The position numbers were made by a program, and so were the translations under genes. A DNA stretch of 41,307 bases from Cladosporium sp. IMV 00045 (Eukaryota > Ascomycota > Dothideomycetes > Cladosporiales > Cladosporiaceae), in the NCBI GenBank assembly GCA_001931905.2, contig MSJI02000009.1, forward strand, positions 1 through 41,307, read 5' to 3'. Below the pieces are notes generated by a model that had not been told where the DNA came from, made no database searches, and worked only from the letters and a program-made list of their open reading frames with translations. Of the stretch, positions 1-10,647 are shown piece after piece; positions within the stretch are counted from its first letter, which is position 1; every line of letters begins with the position of its first letter.

Positions 1-1252
1 TATGCCACGGGTCTGCGAACCTTGTCTGCGGAGGACTGGTGACCGAATCGCGCTCGCGGGTAGGAGGCAAAGAAGCCGTAGTGGCAGCCGGGCTAGGGTA
101 AGCATACCTTGGGTCCTGGTAGTCCTGGGCGTATCTGGGATCCCTGGGGTCTCTCTGATCTCTCGGGTCGCGGGGATCACGTGGGCCATCGCGCGGATCG
201 CGCAGGTCACGTCCGTCGCTCCTCTGCGGCGGCGGTGGCTGGCCATAGGTATTGGAGTGTCCATACAAAGGGGCGTCTTGACGTCCTGCTGGTTCCGCGG
301 AAGAAATGGGCACAAAATAGTTTCCTTGCCTCACGTATCCTGGCGGTGCTCCATCATTGGGCTGTGGAGGGTATGGATTGTTACTGCTGCGGGCGTAGAT
401 GGATTCCTGGCTGTAGGAAGAGGTCACAGGAGCGCGGCCATATGGCGATTGCTCCTGCTGTGGATAGATAGGCCTGGGATCAGAGTAGCCTCTGGGATCA
501 GGACCACCATATCTGGGGTCAGAGTAGCCATTAGGTACTGACTGGTAACGCCTGTCCGGAGGTGGAGCAGAGGGAGTATCAATGTCCATGCGGTCTTGCA
601 TCCGGCTGTCCACTGGCATCACTGGCTCGCGGCTCACAGGTATTCTTTCTTGAGGCATCCTGGGGGGCATCCTGGGGTCTCTGGGGTCCGGCATTCTGTC
701 CATTTGCAAGGGCCTGGATGGCACTGATGATCCAAATGATGGCGCCTCCACGGCTGGCGAGTCTCCATCCCGGCTCCTGGGCGCTCTTGCGGCCTGTGAG
801 TTATGATATGTATGAGAACCAACGTAGTCTGGTACTTTGTCAGGTACTGTAATCCCTGATTGATTCAGCACACGGGGACTTTGACTACCTCTAGTCCCGG
901 GCATCCTCTGCTCTTGTCTCCATCTTGCGGAATCTGCACGCAAGTCTGCAATCATGGCCTGGTATGTTTGTCAGTCGAAAGTGGGTGGTGTGTCATCTTC
1001 TTAGCAGCATACAGTTGTGAGGTTGCGATACGCTTTGATCCAGTATCCCTGGACACCCTGTATGAATGTGTAAGTATGGTATTGCATGGCGCAAGACGAC
1101 GGAATTGTCCTGACCTCGTTTTCTCCGGTGCCCTTGCCTGGTCGGACGGTAGCGTCGTTGCCAAGGTACCTCTGGATATCTGTCACGATAACATGACGGT
1201 CGATGCCCTCTCCCGCCACAAACCACTGGCGGGCGATATCACCGGACGGCAT
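1..1252 (-). CDS. rfeG: RfeG-like putative transcription factor, 3' end outside window
   Basis: I recognise the N-terminus (MPSGDIARQWFVAGEGIDRH, then DIQRYLGNDATVRPG and QGYWIKAYRNLTT, then AMIADLRADSARW) as the conserved block of fungal proteins annotated as transcription factor RfeG. That name is family annotation and the biochemical role is poorly defined. Proposed exons are 1252-1115, 1057-1013 and 958-1. The introns, 1114-1058 (57 nt) and 1012-959 (54 nt), are both GT-AG and phase 0. Exon 3 stays open for all 958 nt, giving at least 380 residues, and runs off the window. The start is the ATG directly before the conserved block. After about residue 80 the protein is disordered and rich in Arg, Asp, Pro, Tyr and Met. 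It has repeats of the type GYSDPRYGGPDPRGYSDPRP and a run of about seven Arg-Asp-x units near positions 120-200. Exon 3 has no start codon of its own, so ORF searches miss it. The family call is fairly secure and the exact splice sites less so. Confidence 0.8.
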
Positions 1253-1418
1253 GGTGCAAGGTAGGCACAGCGCAAACAGGTTAGTAAGAAGTTTGAGACC
1301 GGCCTGAAGGTGAGCGTCCTGGCTGTTGAGACCGGTGGAGAAGTGTAGAGCAAATGATAGTGTCGTCCTGGAAGCACGCTCGCCGGGGAGAATCACTGTA
1401 TGAAGGGAAGATTCAAGC

Positions 1419-1454
1419 GGTGGTGGTGGTGATGGTAAAGGTGATGATGATGAT
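1419..1454. repeat. GGT/GAT trinucleotide tract
   Basis: A short imperfect tract of TGG/GGT units passes into GAT units. It lies about 170 nt upstream of the rfeG-like start codon, in its presumed leader or promoter. Confidence 0.8.
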
Positions 1455-1701
1455 CAGGCAGGAGAGGTGCGGTCCCGCTTTGGGCAGCCAAATCGCGACG
1501 GGGTGGTCCGAGGGGAGAAGCCCGAGCCAGGTAGAAATTCAAAGCGCAAGGGCGCAGAGGAATCAAACAGGGGGAGTCCGGACGGTGGAAGTGGAGGGAG
1601 GGAGGAAGGAAGAGAAGTAGACAGGGCTGCTGAGTCGATGGTGTACAGGAAAGCAGCAGAAAGGGCAGCAACAAGCAGGGCAGCAACAGGGCAGAGGGGG
1701 A

Positions 1702-1730
1702 GTGTGCGTGCGTGCGGGCGTGCGTGCGCG
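1702..1730. repeat. GTGC/CGTG microsatellite
   Basis: Imperfect alternating GTGC/CGTG units form a GC-rich purine-pyrimidine alternating tract upstream of the rfeG-like gene. Such alternation can adopt Z-DNA, but nothing here shows that it does. Confidence 0.75.
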
Positions 1731-4168
1731 GTGGGAAGAGAGCGAGGAAGAAAGAGGCACGTCGCCGCAACTCTCGTTCGTTCCAGGCTGGCAAAACGGC
1801 TCAGCTCGACAGACGACCCAGGCCGTGCGCTGCAGTGCGTCGCGTGGAGATGGGCAGGCTGATATGGACGATAATTGGCTGCTTGCGCTTTGTGGCAGTC
1901 AAGCGATCCTCTCGGCTCTCGCGATGCCGCCTCCTGGTGACGGATGGCCGCGCCTACTAGGCTGGTAGTCCTGGTAGTAGGCAGACGTTGGGATTATCGG
2001 GTTGTATGTGTGTATATGTGCTGACTGTACGTAGTACCATGGGAGGTGGTCTCGTGGTGTTATGACTCCCCGGGGGTGACTTCTTTCGTCTTGTTGTTAT
2101 TGTGTTCAGCAGTGACCGTGACATGGACGATATATTGCACAGTCGAGGAGAAAGGAACAAGACACAAGAGGCGAGGAGGTGGGCGATGACAGAGCTGATC
2201 ATCTACTTTTTCGCCGTGGGCTTCTCAGTCCTGAGGCTGCAGTGCAAAGGCTGGCCGCTTGCCACGTTGGATTGGGCCGCAACGAGCTGCTATGCATGCA
2301 TGCGTGCTGCCACCCCCGTCTACTCCCACAAGTAACATCCCCGGCCGGCCCTACAGTACTTTGTGTCTTTGCCACCAAGTTGCCTTGTTCGTGTCAGCAG
2401 ACGTGAGAGCCACCATCCAGTACTTGCCCGTCTGGCCTTTTCTCTCCTATAAGGCTGACCACAGGGTTGATGCCTGAGACGCCAGAGGACCTTTATCTTC
2501 ACACCCCTCCGATCCAAAATTGGTAGTGGTCGCACAGCAGACCTAGCGTCTGCAACATTCTTACCGCTCTGCTATGCATGACACTCGATGCATCTACCCG
2601 ATCCTTGTCGCGCCGTGCTGACGCTGCTGTTGTCTCAGGCTGCCGTCTCGTTTCGGCAGAAGTCTCCGACACGAGTGCACACATTGGATGTCGTACACAT
2701 ATCGGAAGGTGATAGAGAGCACTTGTTATATCCAGACGTCGCGGCCTCTAATATCTTAAAGTCACCACAGTGCTAATGTGTTGGCTGTCTGTGACATAGT
2801 CGCCGAGCCGCTCTTTACGAACGATTTAGGGCCTAGAGTGATGGCATTTTCGTTGCAGACCACTCGACATACGACATACGCCATACGACACGCTTCGGCC
2901 TCCCATTCGCCATCAAACGAAGATATATGCGCCAGGGCTTCATTTCTGCGTTTTCGATGCGCCGTCGGCGTGGAGAACAGCGATTGGCAAGCAACGACAC
3001 ATGCGTCTTCCGTCGTGTCGGTCTGACGCTGTGGTCAGTCTGCAATCGCCGAACTCGTTTGAGCGACGAATCTGCATTCTCCACGAAGACCACGTTCTCG
3101 ATCGCAGATCAGGAAGTCATGCTCCACGTAGTCTTGCTACAGTGGCCCAGAATCTCACTGACGATTCTCGTAATCCCGATCGTTGGATCTCAGTGCAGCA
3201 AAGTGGCTCCAATGACGGCAACGGTTGCTGGTATAGTCGGCAGCCCGGGACGCCGTCTCGTTTCAATGGTAGACACTGATTAAACCGAGTGCCAGGACCG
3301 AGCATCGGCACATGTAAGGGCTGCCTCTGTAGTTATTTCCGAAGCTTATATGGCTATTTGTAATAGCCACCTGAGGCATTGTTCTACTTGAGCTTGATAC
3401 TTAGCCGGCGTGAGAACATTTTGTCTTCGCTTGTTTTGTGATCGGTCGATGTTCCTCGTCGCCTCCAATTGTAATACACATAGCAAACCTGTTCGATACT
3501 CCGCTGATAAGGTCCTTGTCCGAGGCTCAGCATCGACAGCGCGAGAGAGTAGATTTCGGCGCCATGTGTCTAGGCGGTCGAAGCGTCCAACATGGTTAAC
3601 ACCAAGTAGATGTTTGGTAAGTAGATTGTAGTGATAATACCATGCTCGTGTAGCTTAAGATCCGGAAGGGTTTGGCTGCTGATGGGTAGTCGTTTCTGCC
3701 GCCAGATTTTACTTAGCTCACCACGGTGCACGAAACAGTCAATATGAGGATTTCCGAGGCCTAGAACAAGTATAGGTCAGCCGTGATGCCAACAGGTCGC
3801 TTGCTCTCTAACGCCTTCAATATGTTGAATCGCATCTAGAACTCTGGCGTGAGATACCCAAGGAGGCAGAAGTGATTGATCCATGAACGTTTTACGGCTG
3901 TACAAACGTGAAAAGTCTACTCTCGTCAAGCCCAAGGGTCGCACGGGAGCCGAACCTTTATCTCGATGCAAATGTAATCTGTTTCTGAAATGTCGTGTGG
4001 TCCGAAGGAAGAAGAGTAGGGCAAAATATCTCCGATGTTTCCCCGTAACTCGGGCTGGCGACCTGACTTCATCGCCAACGCCCCCAGCTCTCAAGGGCAG
4101 CAGCAGTATCGTGAACAGCCGCCTGCGCCATCGACTCGCGCATTCAGTCTACTTCACAAGACACAATC

Positions 4169-4647
4169 ATGGCGAACGGGTATGTGGCTTGCGAAGATCT
4201 TCAAACTTGCCGCACAAGCTAACAATCGCAACAGCTGGAGCATCCTCGTGAGCATCATCTTCATCGTCGCCTTCAGCGCGGTGGCATGGTTCGCTAGCCC
4301 CAAGGGCGAGAACCAGACGTACGTCTCTTTCCACCTTCTTCAGCTCAGATAGCCGTCGCAGACCCTACAAGGCGGCTTGTCGCGCCCATGGAGGACATCG
4401 TCACTAACATACATCCTCAGCGTCTGGCGCTCGACACTCATTCTCTCCGCCTGGAGTTGCTGGCTCATGTGGGGTACGTGCAAAGAACGACACTTCAACC
4501 TCTCCCTTCAATCGAATCATACCATCTGACAAAGACTCCGCAGCTATCACATTCCTGGCCCAGTGGCACCCGCTCATCATGCCCCAGCGCAACGATCTGC
4601 GACCCGAATACAACGGCGGCCCTGTCAAGTCGCCCAGCTTCATGTAA
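4169..4647 (+). CDS. VMA9: V-type ATPase subunit e (Vma9)
   Basis: Small hydrophobic subunit of the membrane V0 sector of the vacuolar proton pump. Four exons, 4169-4179, 4235-4318, 4421-4473 and 4544-4647, give 252 nt coding and 83 residues. The protein starts MANGWSILVSIIFIVAFSAV, continues AWFASPKGENQTVWRSTLIL and ends with ITFLAQWHPLIMPQRNDLRP plus a short hydrophilic tail. The SPKGENQT loop between two membrane helices and the FLAQWHPLI end are diagnostic of the family; yeast Vma9 is 73 residues. Introns are 55, 102 and 70 nt, all GT-AG, with branch-like CTAAC in introns 1 and 2 and CTGAC in intron 3. The first coding exon has only 11 nt. The gene is convergent with ARV1, with 333 nt between stop codons. 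Confidence 0.93.
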
Positions 4648-4980
4648 GAATAAGAAGAGCAGGCAGCAGAAAGGGAGTCAAAAGGCGTTACATTGTTTTG
4701 CGGGTTTCTGTGGGAATATGCTGGGACCATCTGTTCATGCGATGCGGAGAAGGGAGGTTGTCGGAAGAGGGAAGCTTGCGGATACAGACGGAAGCGATGT
4801 GCTGTAGACATGCATTGAGCGCAGGCAGGCATTTGTCGCGAATCTATACCTCTTTGCTTCCTTGATTTACAGGCACGTTTACATGTGAGAGGGTTGAGTG
4901 ATCGTGAGTCGCTCATTTTGAGAGGCAAGATATGGACCTTGACACTTCGTTTGTAATAATACGCCGACTTGGGAGACGCG
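4648..4980. terminator. Convergent 3' region of VMA9 and ARV1
   Basis: These 333 nt separate the stop codons of two converging genes and must hold both 3' UTRs and polyadenylation regions. I see no gene and no single convincing polyadenylation signal. Confidence 0.5.
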
Positions 4981-6164
4981 CTACACTAAGCCCACACTTC
5001 CCACAAAACGCCGCCAAAGTTCTATTACATCCCCAGTCTCTACCACTCCTGCGGCAGCGACTCCTCCGCCTACGCCAACCGCTCGTAGAATGCACTGATC
5101 AAGAATTAGCGAGACAGGGCCGTTGATTTCGAACTTGAAGATGACCTACCCATCCCACGCCGGCTCTGAAAACAGCGCCCACGGCAGCCAATAGTGCAGC
5201 CCTGACATAGCCGCAATCGAGCAGAATCTCCAAAGCGGCCACGTTGTTGATTATGACCGCCCAGGAAACAGCGCTGGCGCTGCTCGGCAAATCGTAATTC
5301 CACACCAGCAAAAGCAGAGGAAAGAGTTTCGTGAAGCTCGAGACCAGTAGAGCCGTGCTGATTAGAGCTTTGTGCGGGTAGTAAGGTATCACGGAGGACA
5401 GAGGGCGGGGAAATTTGATGCTGAGCAGAGTCCGGATGGGCATGTGGAATGAAGCCGTCTCGACTGCACACAAGGCTAGGAAGAACAAGTATTGCAGTAG
5501 AATTGGCTGTGACGCGAGGAGATTTGAAGGGCTGTCTGTTGTTGGTGCGAAGTCCGCCATGGTGGTGTTGGTGAGGTTGCTGGCGCTAGAAGGGAAGGGT
5601 GGCGGTGGTGCCAAGGGCAGAGCCGGAGATGAGGGAGTCGCTTTCTCGATGCGTGCCCATGTAAGGTAGACATCGAAGAGAAGCAAGAGCACGCCGAGGC
5701 GAATGATGGACGGCTTGGTGATATCGTTAGACGATAGGTGTGACCTTGCAGTTGCTGTTTACGAGAACTTACGTCGAAACGATCATCTACCCGACCAAGT
5801 CGGTTGAATAGAAGATGCCTGTATACCTGTAGTTTTGTCAATGAAATTTTCTCAAAGGTGTTCAATTTGCTCTATAAATTTATCTCCGTCACTCATCAAA
5901 CGCCAAAGACGTAACGCGACGCCAGAGTCGCGGTCCTCGGTACATCGTAGAAAGTGGAACGTAGAAACTTACCTGCGGCTTAATCAAGACAAGATCGATG
6001 AAAAGCACGACAAAGTCATGCTCAACATATTTGTCGGCGAATGGTATCTTGCAGGCAGGACATTGGGTTAGGCGTACGCCTTTTCCGAGTGCTTTGTCGT
6101 CCGCTTTGCTGTAGGTCGTATACAGCGAACTGACAGGATAGCGACACTCGATACAGATCGGCAT
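4981..6164 (-). CDS. ARV1: Arv1-type ER sterol/lipid homeostasis protein
   Basis: Arv1 is an ER membrane protein needed for sterol distribution and GPI-anchor assembly. Exons are 6164-5973, 5826-5773, 5713-5150 and 5094-4981, giving 307 residues. The N-terminal zinc ribbon is visible as CIEC (residues 4-7) and CPAC (about 35-38), followed by PFADKYVEHDFVVLFIDLVL and then IKPQVYRHLLFNRLGRVDDR. After that come DPSIIRLGVLLLLFDVYLTW and several hydrophobic membrane segments, which is the family order. All introns (146, 59 and 55 nt) are GT-AG and phase 0. A Pro/Ser-rich insertion follows ARIEK. The start at 6164 puts the zinc ribbon at the very N-terminus, as in relatives; an in-frame ATG at 6293 would add 43 residues. 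The last exon, 37 codons of low-complexity Val/Gly-rich sequence, is the least certain part. Confidence 0.9.
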
Positions 6165-6590
6165 TGCGGAAGATAGTGAAGTCTGTTCAAGGGTACGGGA
6201 TAGTCGGGAAGTGGTTCTGTCGTCTATAGCCGTCGCGCAACGCGAAGTCTGAGAAGAGTCTGACCAATCAAAAGAGCGCTGAGCATGGAGCATGAACGAG
6301 CAGGTCCACCTTGCCTCAACTTCACTTCAATTGACCTTCGGGCATTTGTGACAAATCTCCTCTAATACGTAGTCATGTTCAATTGCTTGTGTGAGTCTGG
6401 ATTTCGAAATTTCTACCTCAAATTGATGGTTTGACCAGAAATCTGCGTATGGCCTGCGTTAATTGCAAAAGTACACACAGAACATCAGGATCACGAGAGG
6501 CCAGGAGACTTACATCGAAGCGCCGAAGGGATGCAGTCGAATACTACGTGTTGTAAGCATACCTTACGCTATCAGGAAACTCCGTTCTTG
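6165..6590. other. Interval between ARV1 and the copper ATPase gene
   Basis: These 426 nt lie upstream of ARV1 and downstream of the ATPase gene, both on the minus strand. They should hold the ARV1 promoter and the ATPase 3' UTR. I see no supported gene. Confidence 0.5.
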
Positions 6591-9500
6591 TCAGGTCTTC
6601 CGTCGCTTCAAGAGCGTCAAAGCCGCCAGTATCACCGGCGCTATACTAACAATCTCGCCCAATCCAGCATATGCCGGTGGGATTCGAACCCTCACAAACG
6701 CTCCACCTGCTAACAGAATCGCAAAGACGTTATACACAACCGACCAGACAAAGTTGAACACTATGCGTGTAAACGCACACCTCGAGGTGTCAAGCAACGT
6801 GAGCAACCCATCGAGGCCACCCAAAAGCACGACATCTGCCACGGCTCCTGCGACGTCAGATGCCGTCCCTAGCTGAATGCCGACATTGGCTTGAGCAAGC
6901 GCCACAGCATCGTTGGTACCGTCGCCACAAAAGAGGACGATCTTGCCGGCGTCTTGAAGAGCTTTGACGTACTCTTGCTTCTGAACCGGAGAATGACGAG
7001 AGGCTGTATGGGCGCCGTTGACGTCCAGAGTCAGAGCTAAGGCGTCAACAGCTTTAGCATGATCTCCGCTCACGATGTGACAGGTGATGTTGCGACTGTG
7101 CAGAGCATTTATGACAGCTACAGACTCGGCGCGGATATTGTTTTCGAGTCCGAGGGCGAGGACAGGAAGACCATCAACCGTCAGGCAGAGACATGTCATG
7201 GCTTGAGAGAAGAGTGATTTGACGACTTCGATCTCCTCAATGCCGAGCCAGAAAGGATTCCCAACTTTGACAACGCTGCTCCCCCAGCGAGCTTGGATGC
7301 CTTGCCCAGCAACCGAGCGGATTTCTCCCACGTTCGGCGCGATGCGAATTCCTTCGCCTAGGTGTGCAGCAACAGCACGGGAGACTGGGTGACCGTCATC
7401 TTGAACTAGAGCCTTCACCACAGAAAATGCATCCCCAGCCGCACAACCGGAGTCCAGAAGTTCTTCTCTGCCAACACTGAGCATTCCAGTCGTCAGAGTG
7501 CCTGTCTTGTCGAAAACTACGTCGGTGACCTTGTGGCCCCGCTCAATGGCATCTGCTGCCTTGATCACCACACCTGATCGCGCAGCGACGCCTCCAGCAA
7601 TTACCAAGACCATAGGTACCGCCAGGCCAAGCGCACACGGGCAGGATACCGCGAGGACAGCGATAGCGAACGTGATTGCCGTGCCAATAGCTCCACCCGT
7701 TGTGTTTCCGCGAATTTCAAGCGCAACGCCGATCCATATGGCGAACACAATGAGTGCTGTTGCCACCACAACGGGCACAAACCAGGATGCCACTCGGTCG
7801 GCAAGATCCTGAATCTTCGGCTTGGCTCCTAAAGCCGTCCCAACCGACTTTGCTATATCGTCAATGCTGTTCGCTCCGGGAAGTCGTTGGACCCTGACGT
7901 GCAGCAGACCCTCGCCATTCAGAGTTCCCGCGACCACCACGTCGCCTTTTTCTTTCCTAACCGGGACAGTCTCTCCCGTCATCATCGACTCGTCTACAGT
8001 GCTTGTTCCGGAAGTCACGACACCGTCCGTCACAATGCTTGAATGCGGCCTGATAACAATGCTATCTTCAAATTTTAACAAGCGAGCATCGATCGGAATT
8101 ATTTCACCGTCTGGACCGAGCAAGAAAGTCTCCTTGGTCTGCAAAGAGCGCATAGAAACGGCTCGGACAGCTCTTACACGGGCGAAAGCAGCCACGAGTC
8201 TTCCAAGAAGCACAAGGGTGATAAGCAAAGTACCGGTCTCGAAAAATGCCTGCTGTTCAAGCTGCACGCCAGCTTCCGTCAGGGCAAAAGCAACGACCGA
8301 ATATCCATAAGCTGCTGTAATGCTGATGACGACCAACATGTCCATTTCGACAACTCTGGCGAAGAACAGCGATTTCAACGCTTTGATGTAGAATTCCGGG
8401 ATGGCGACGGCTTGTACGATCGTTGCTAGAACCAGAGAAATTACGTCTCGAGTCTGTCGAGCGACTGAGTTGGGAGACCAGTTCAGGACCACCACGGGAA
8501 TGGTGAAGACGGCGGCTATACATGTATACCAAGCCATGCGTGTCAATTGCAGCCTTTCACCGGAAAGACTTCCATCGTCAGTCTCTGGCGCCAATTCCAC
8601 GTCCGGCGGCAAAAGGTCTCTCGCACCGACAACACGAGGGTTGTAAGTGATACGCCAGGTCTTTTTCGACCGTGAAACAGCGACAAGCCCATCGGCATTA
8701 TCTCTTTCAAGTTGTCCGGCGGCATCGGCAGTCATATAGACGTCCAGATGTTGATATCCCTCGATCACCCGAGAACACTTGAAGCCCGTCCGTTTCTCGA
8801 CCAACGGCAAAATACGCTCGAGAGAAGCGACGCGAGTATCCAGCTGGAACGAGGCCTGTCCAGAAACGAAAGTGACAGCAGGGTTGGAAATTCCAGGGAT
8901 TTGGGCGAGGACGTTCGTCATCTTCGTACTGCAGCCGGTGCAAGTCAGACCAGTGACGTTCAAGGTGATGTGCTCGCGCGCCGCATCTTTCTCGACGTCG
9001 TTGAGTTCTGGTTTTGCGAGAGCCGTCTCAATTTCGCTGTTCGAGGTACTTCCTCTATTCCAAGCCGTCTGTGGGCTGGTATCGCAGCAAGAAAGGCTTC
9101 GTTCCACGCTGCTGCGAGGCTGGATGGGCTCGCAGCAGCCATCCACACAGTGCAATACATCATCTATCGGCATTCTCTCAGAGCACTTTGGCATTGTCGA
9201 TGCTGCCGGCGACGAGCTCTCAGCCTGTGGCACAATTCGCAGTGGTCGAGAACAGCAAGAACCGTCCAGCCTTCGTAGCAAGCAACGACAAACGCACTTT
9301 CCCTTTGCAAGTAACTCACTCAAACCAGAAGCAGCAGCTGGGCACTTCGTCGGTTTGAAGCCGTCGGGACTGCGCGATGCTTCAGAATCCTGATCCGATT
9401 CACAGCAACGCTCGATACATTCAGTCGTGTCCAAAGTCTTCTTAGTCGAATCCGGGCTTGGTGATATCTCGAAACTGTTGACCTGGCTCGTAGGATTTGT

Positions 9501-9767
9501 AACAGCCCCAACGGCACCCTCTGCACCAGCACATCGGTCCTCCGAAGTGCCAACGAGAGTGGTAGTGGTACCCGTCCCACCAACTCCCCCAACACTCGGC
9601 TCACCGTCCGAGCAGCAAACGGCAGGTGACGAGGAGGTGACACGGCAACAGCAACAGGAGCTGGCACGTGTGTCACCGCCACCACAGCCTCCACGTGTGT
9701 TGTTGTCGCTGTCCGCCCTAGGTTGCGAGTGGAGAGACTTGTTGGGTGCGTCGTGACATGGTGTCAT
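6591..9767 (-). CDS. Copper-transporting P1B-type ATPase of the PCA1/CrpA class with Cys-rich N-terminus
   Basis: This 1058-residue, single-exon protein is predicted to export Cu(I), and possibly Cd, across the plasma membrane using ATP. An N-terminal half-domain of about 260 residues is rich in Cys clusters: CCCC 38-41, CC 51-52, CC 121-122, CVCRC 158-162, CC 171-172, CC 211-212 and CC 227-228. One HMA metal-binding fold follows with C276-T-G-C279. The pump core has the actuator MTGET 596-600, the membrane metal site SCPC 708-711, the phosphorylated DKTGT 753-757, the HP motif H793-P794 and the hinge GDGTND 948-953. YN is present in the next-to-last helix region, but the usual MxxSS of the last helix is replaced by PPAYAGLGEIVSIAPV. 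Known biology: that ending and the CC-rich N-terminus fit the Pca1/CrpA detoxification branch rather than Ccc2. Substrate is inferred. Confidence 0.93.
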   Translation of the reverse strand: MTPCHDAPNKSLHSQPRADSDNNTRGGCGGGDTRASSCCCCRVTSSSPAVCCSDGEPSVGGVGGTGTTTTLVGTSEDRCAGAEGAVGAVTNPTSQVNSFEISPSPDSTKKTLDTTECIERCCESDQDSEASRSPDGFKPTKCPAAASGLSELLAKGKCVCRCLLRRLDGSCCSRPLRIVPQAESSSPAASTMPKCSERMPIDDVLHCVDGCCEPIQPRSSVERSLSCCDTSPQTAWNRGSTSNSEIETALAKPELNDVEKDAAREHITLNVTGLTCTGCSTKMTNVLAQIPGISNPAVTFVSGQASFQLDTRVASLERILPLVEKRTGFKCSRVIEGYQHLDVYMTADAAGQLERDNADGLVAVSRSKKTWRITYNPRVVGARDLLPPDVELAPETDDGSLSGERLQLTRMAWYTCIAAVFTIPVVVLNWSPNSVARQTRDVISLVLATIVQAVAIPEFYIKALKSLFFARVVEMDMLVVISITAAYGYSVVAFALTEAGVQLEQQAFFETGTLLITLVLLGRLVAAFARVRAVRAVSMRSLQTKETFLLGPDGEIIPIDARLLKFEDSIVIRPHSSIVTDGVVTSGTSTVDESMMTGETVPVRKEKGDVVVAGTLNGEGLLHVRVQRLPGANSIDDIAKSVGTALGAKPKIQDLADRVASWFVPVVVATALIVFAIWIGVALEIRGNTTGGAIGTAITFAIAVLAVSCPCALGLAVPMVLVIAGGVAARSGVVIKAADAIERGHKVTDVVFDKTGTLTTGMLSVGREELLDSGCAAGDAFSVVKALVQDDGHPVSRAVAAHLGEGIRIAPNVGEIRSVAGQGIQARWGSSVVKVGNPFWLGIEEIEVVKSLFSQAMTCLCLTVDGLPVLALGLENNIRAESVAVINALHSRNITCHIVSGDHAKAVDALALTLDVNGAHTASRHSPVQKQEYVKALQDAGKIVLFCGDGTNDAVALAQANVGIQLGTASDVAGAVADVVLLGGLDGLLTLLDTSRCAFTRIVFNFVWSVVYNVFAILLAGGAFVRVRIPPAYAGLGEIVSIAPVILAALTLLKRRKT

Positions 9768-10647
9768 GTTTGCGGTGTGAGGTGTACGTGAGTTGATTGA
9801 TAGTCTGTAGTCAGGCGGTGTCAGTTGTGATGAGTGGTACTGTTTGAGACATGTTTGAGAGTATGCAAGATACCAGGTAGGTGTGCGGTATACCGCTTGG
9901 GCAAGGTGGTTGGTTATCTTTGCTCTCGAAGCACGTGTATTCCAGCAAGGCGGTAAACGACAAGTATCGATGCAAAACGATGACCAATCGAGATTTCCAG
10001 GACTTGGGGGAAAGGCCAGCTACTCGAAATGCCAGAATGTGTCCCCGCCCCAAGACTGCGTCGGAAATATTCCATATCGGAAAGATTCCATGGTGTTACG
10101 CAGACGCGGTGGTGACATGGGGTGAGCGATCATCAGTGCCTAGTGAGGAAAAAGAAGATAAACAATCGTAGTACCGGTGCCCTTGAACCATCAAGTCCCG
10201 TAACTCGTAGCTGTTAACCATTTGGTCAATGACGAAATTCAGTCTCTTCGTAGAGGCTAGAAGCATTTGTTTCAAAGCCCCCCTTCGACCATATATATTG
10301 CAATGATGACCTATCTCCTATACCGAATCGCCGCTCAAAAAGTAAAGAGAAATCTCATCATTCCCCATCGCTTCGTGTGGAACACATTCGCTTCGTGTGA
10401 ACACATTCGCTTCGAGAGCGTAAACTCCACATGAAGTCAGGTTCAAGTCAGGCTAATGGAAACACCGAAGATTTGAACAAACATATAGAGTTGAAAATTG
10501 TTCCATTCCCAAGATCATGAATGCATGTGAATCTCGCAATCGCTATGCCTAAAACTACACTTGACAAGAAAGAGTAGAAAAGAGAAAAACCTTCCACCCC
10601 CAGAGAACTTCCCTTACCTTCTCACCCCTTCCCCATCAACAACATCA
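9768..10647. other. Interval between the copper ATPase and DOA10 genes
   Basis: These 880 nt hold the copper ATPase promoter (right after 9767) and the DOA10 3' UTR (just before 10648). I see no gene. A short tandem repeat lies at 10369-10414, and a pyrimidine-rich plus strand near 10590-10647 continues the G-rich coding strand of the DOA10 3' end. Confidence 0.55.
10369..10414. repeat. Tandem repeat, about 20-nt unit, 2.3 copies
   Basis: Two near-identical units starting CGCTTCGTGTG and ending AACACATT (20 and 19 nt, differing by one G) are followed by a partial third copy, CGCTTCG. It lies between the ATPase promoter and the DOA10 3' end. No function is apparent. Confidence 0.85.

Larger units (their letters stand above)
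1253..4168. other. Gene-poor interval between the rfeG-like gene and VMA9
   Basis: I find no credible gene in these 2.9 kb on either strand. Open frames are short, mutually overlapping and without recognisable domains. The left part, about 1253-2100, should hold the promoter and 5' leader of the minus-strand rfeG-like gene. It carries simple repeats and a long purine-rich stretch at about 1440-1770. The right part, about 2400-4100, looks like ordinary unique DNA with no terminal inverted repeats or transposase remnants. A weak direct repeat of the CATACGAC type lies near 2866-2892. Confidence 0.6.

Noticed and set aside
1253..4168. Transposon remnant or RIP-mutated island
   Set aside because: No terminal repeats, no transposase or reverse transcriptase motifs, and base composition is not strongly AT-shifted.
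6670..6690. Sequence GGTGGGATTCGAACCCTC resembling a tRNA T-arm on the minus strand
   Set aside because: It lies inside the copper ATPase coding sequence (VRVRIPPAYAG), the stem has a mismatch, and no D-arm, anticodon arm or acceptor stem surrounds it.
6365..6713. Possible small Cys-containing ORF beside the copper ATPase, considered as a metallothionein
   Set aside because: Cys residues are few, spacing is not CxC-rich, and most of it overlaps the ATPase coding sequence or its 3' end.
9919..9925. TTTGCTC, similar to a Mac1-type copper-response element, in the ATPase promoter
   Set aside because: It is a single 7-mer without the last conserved base, and Mac1 regulates uptake rather than export. 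It is too weak to annotate.
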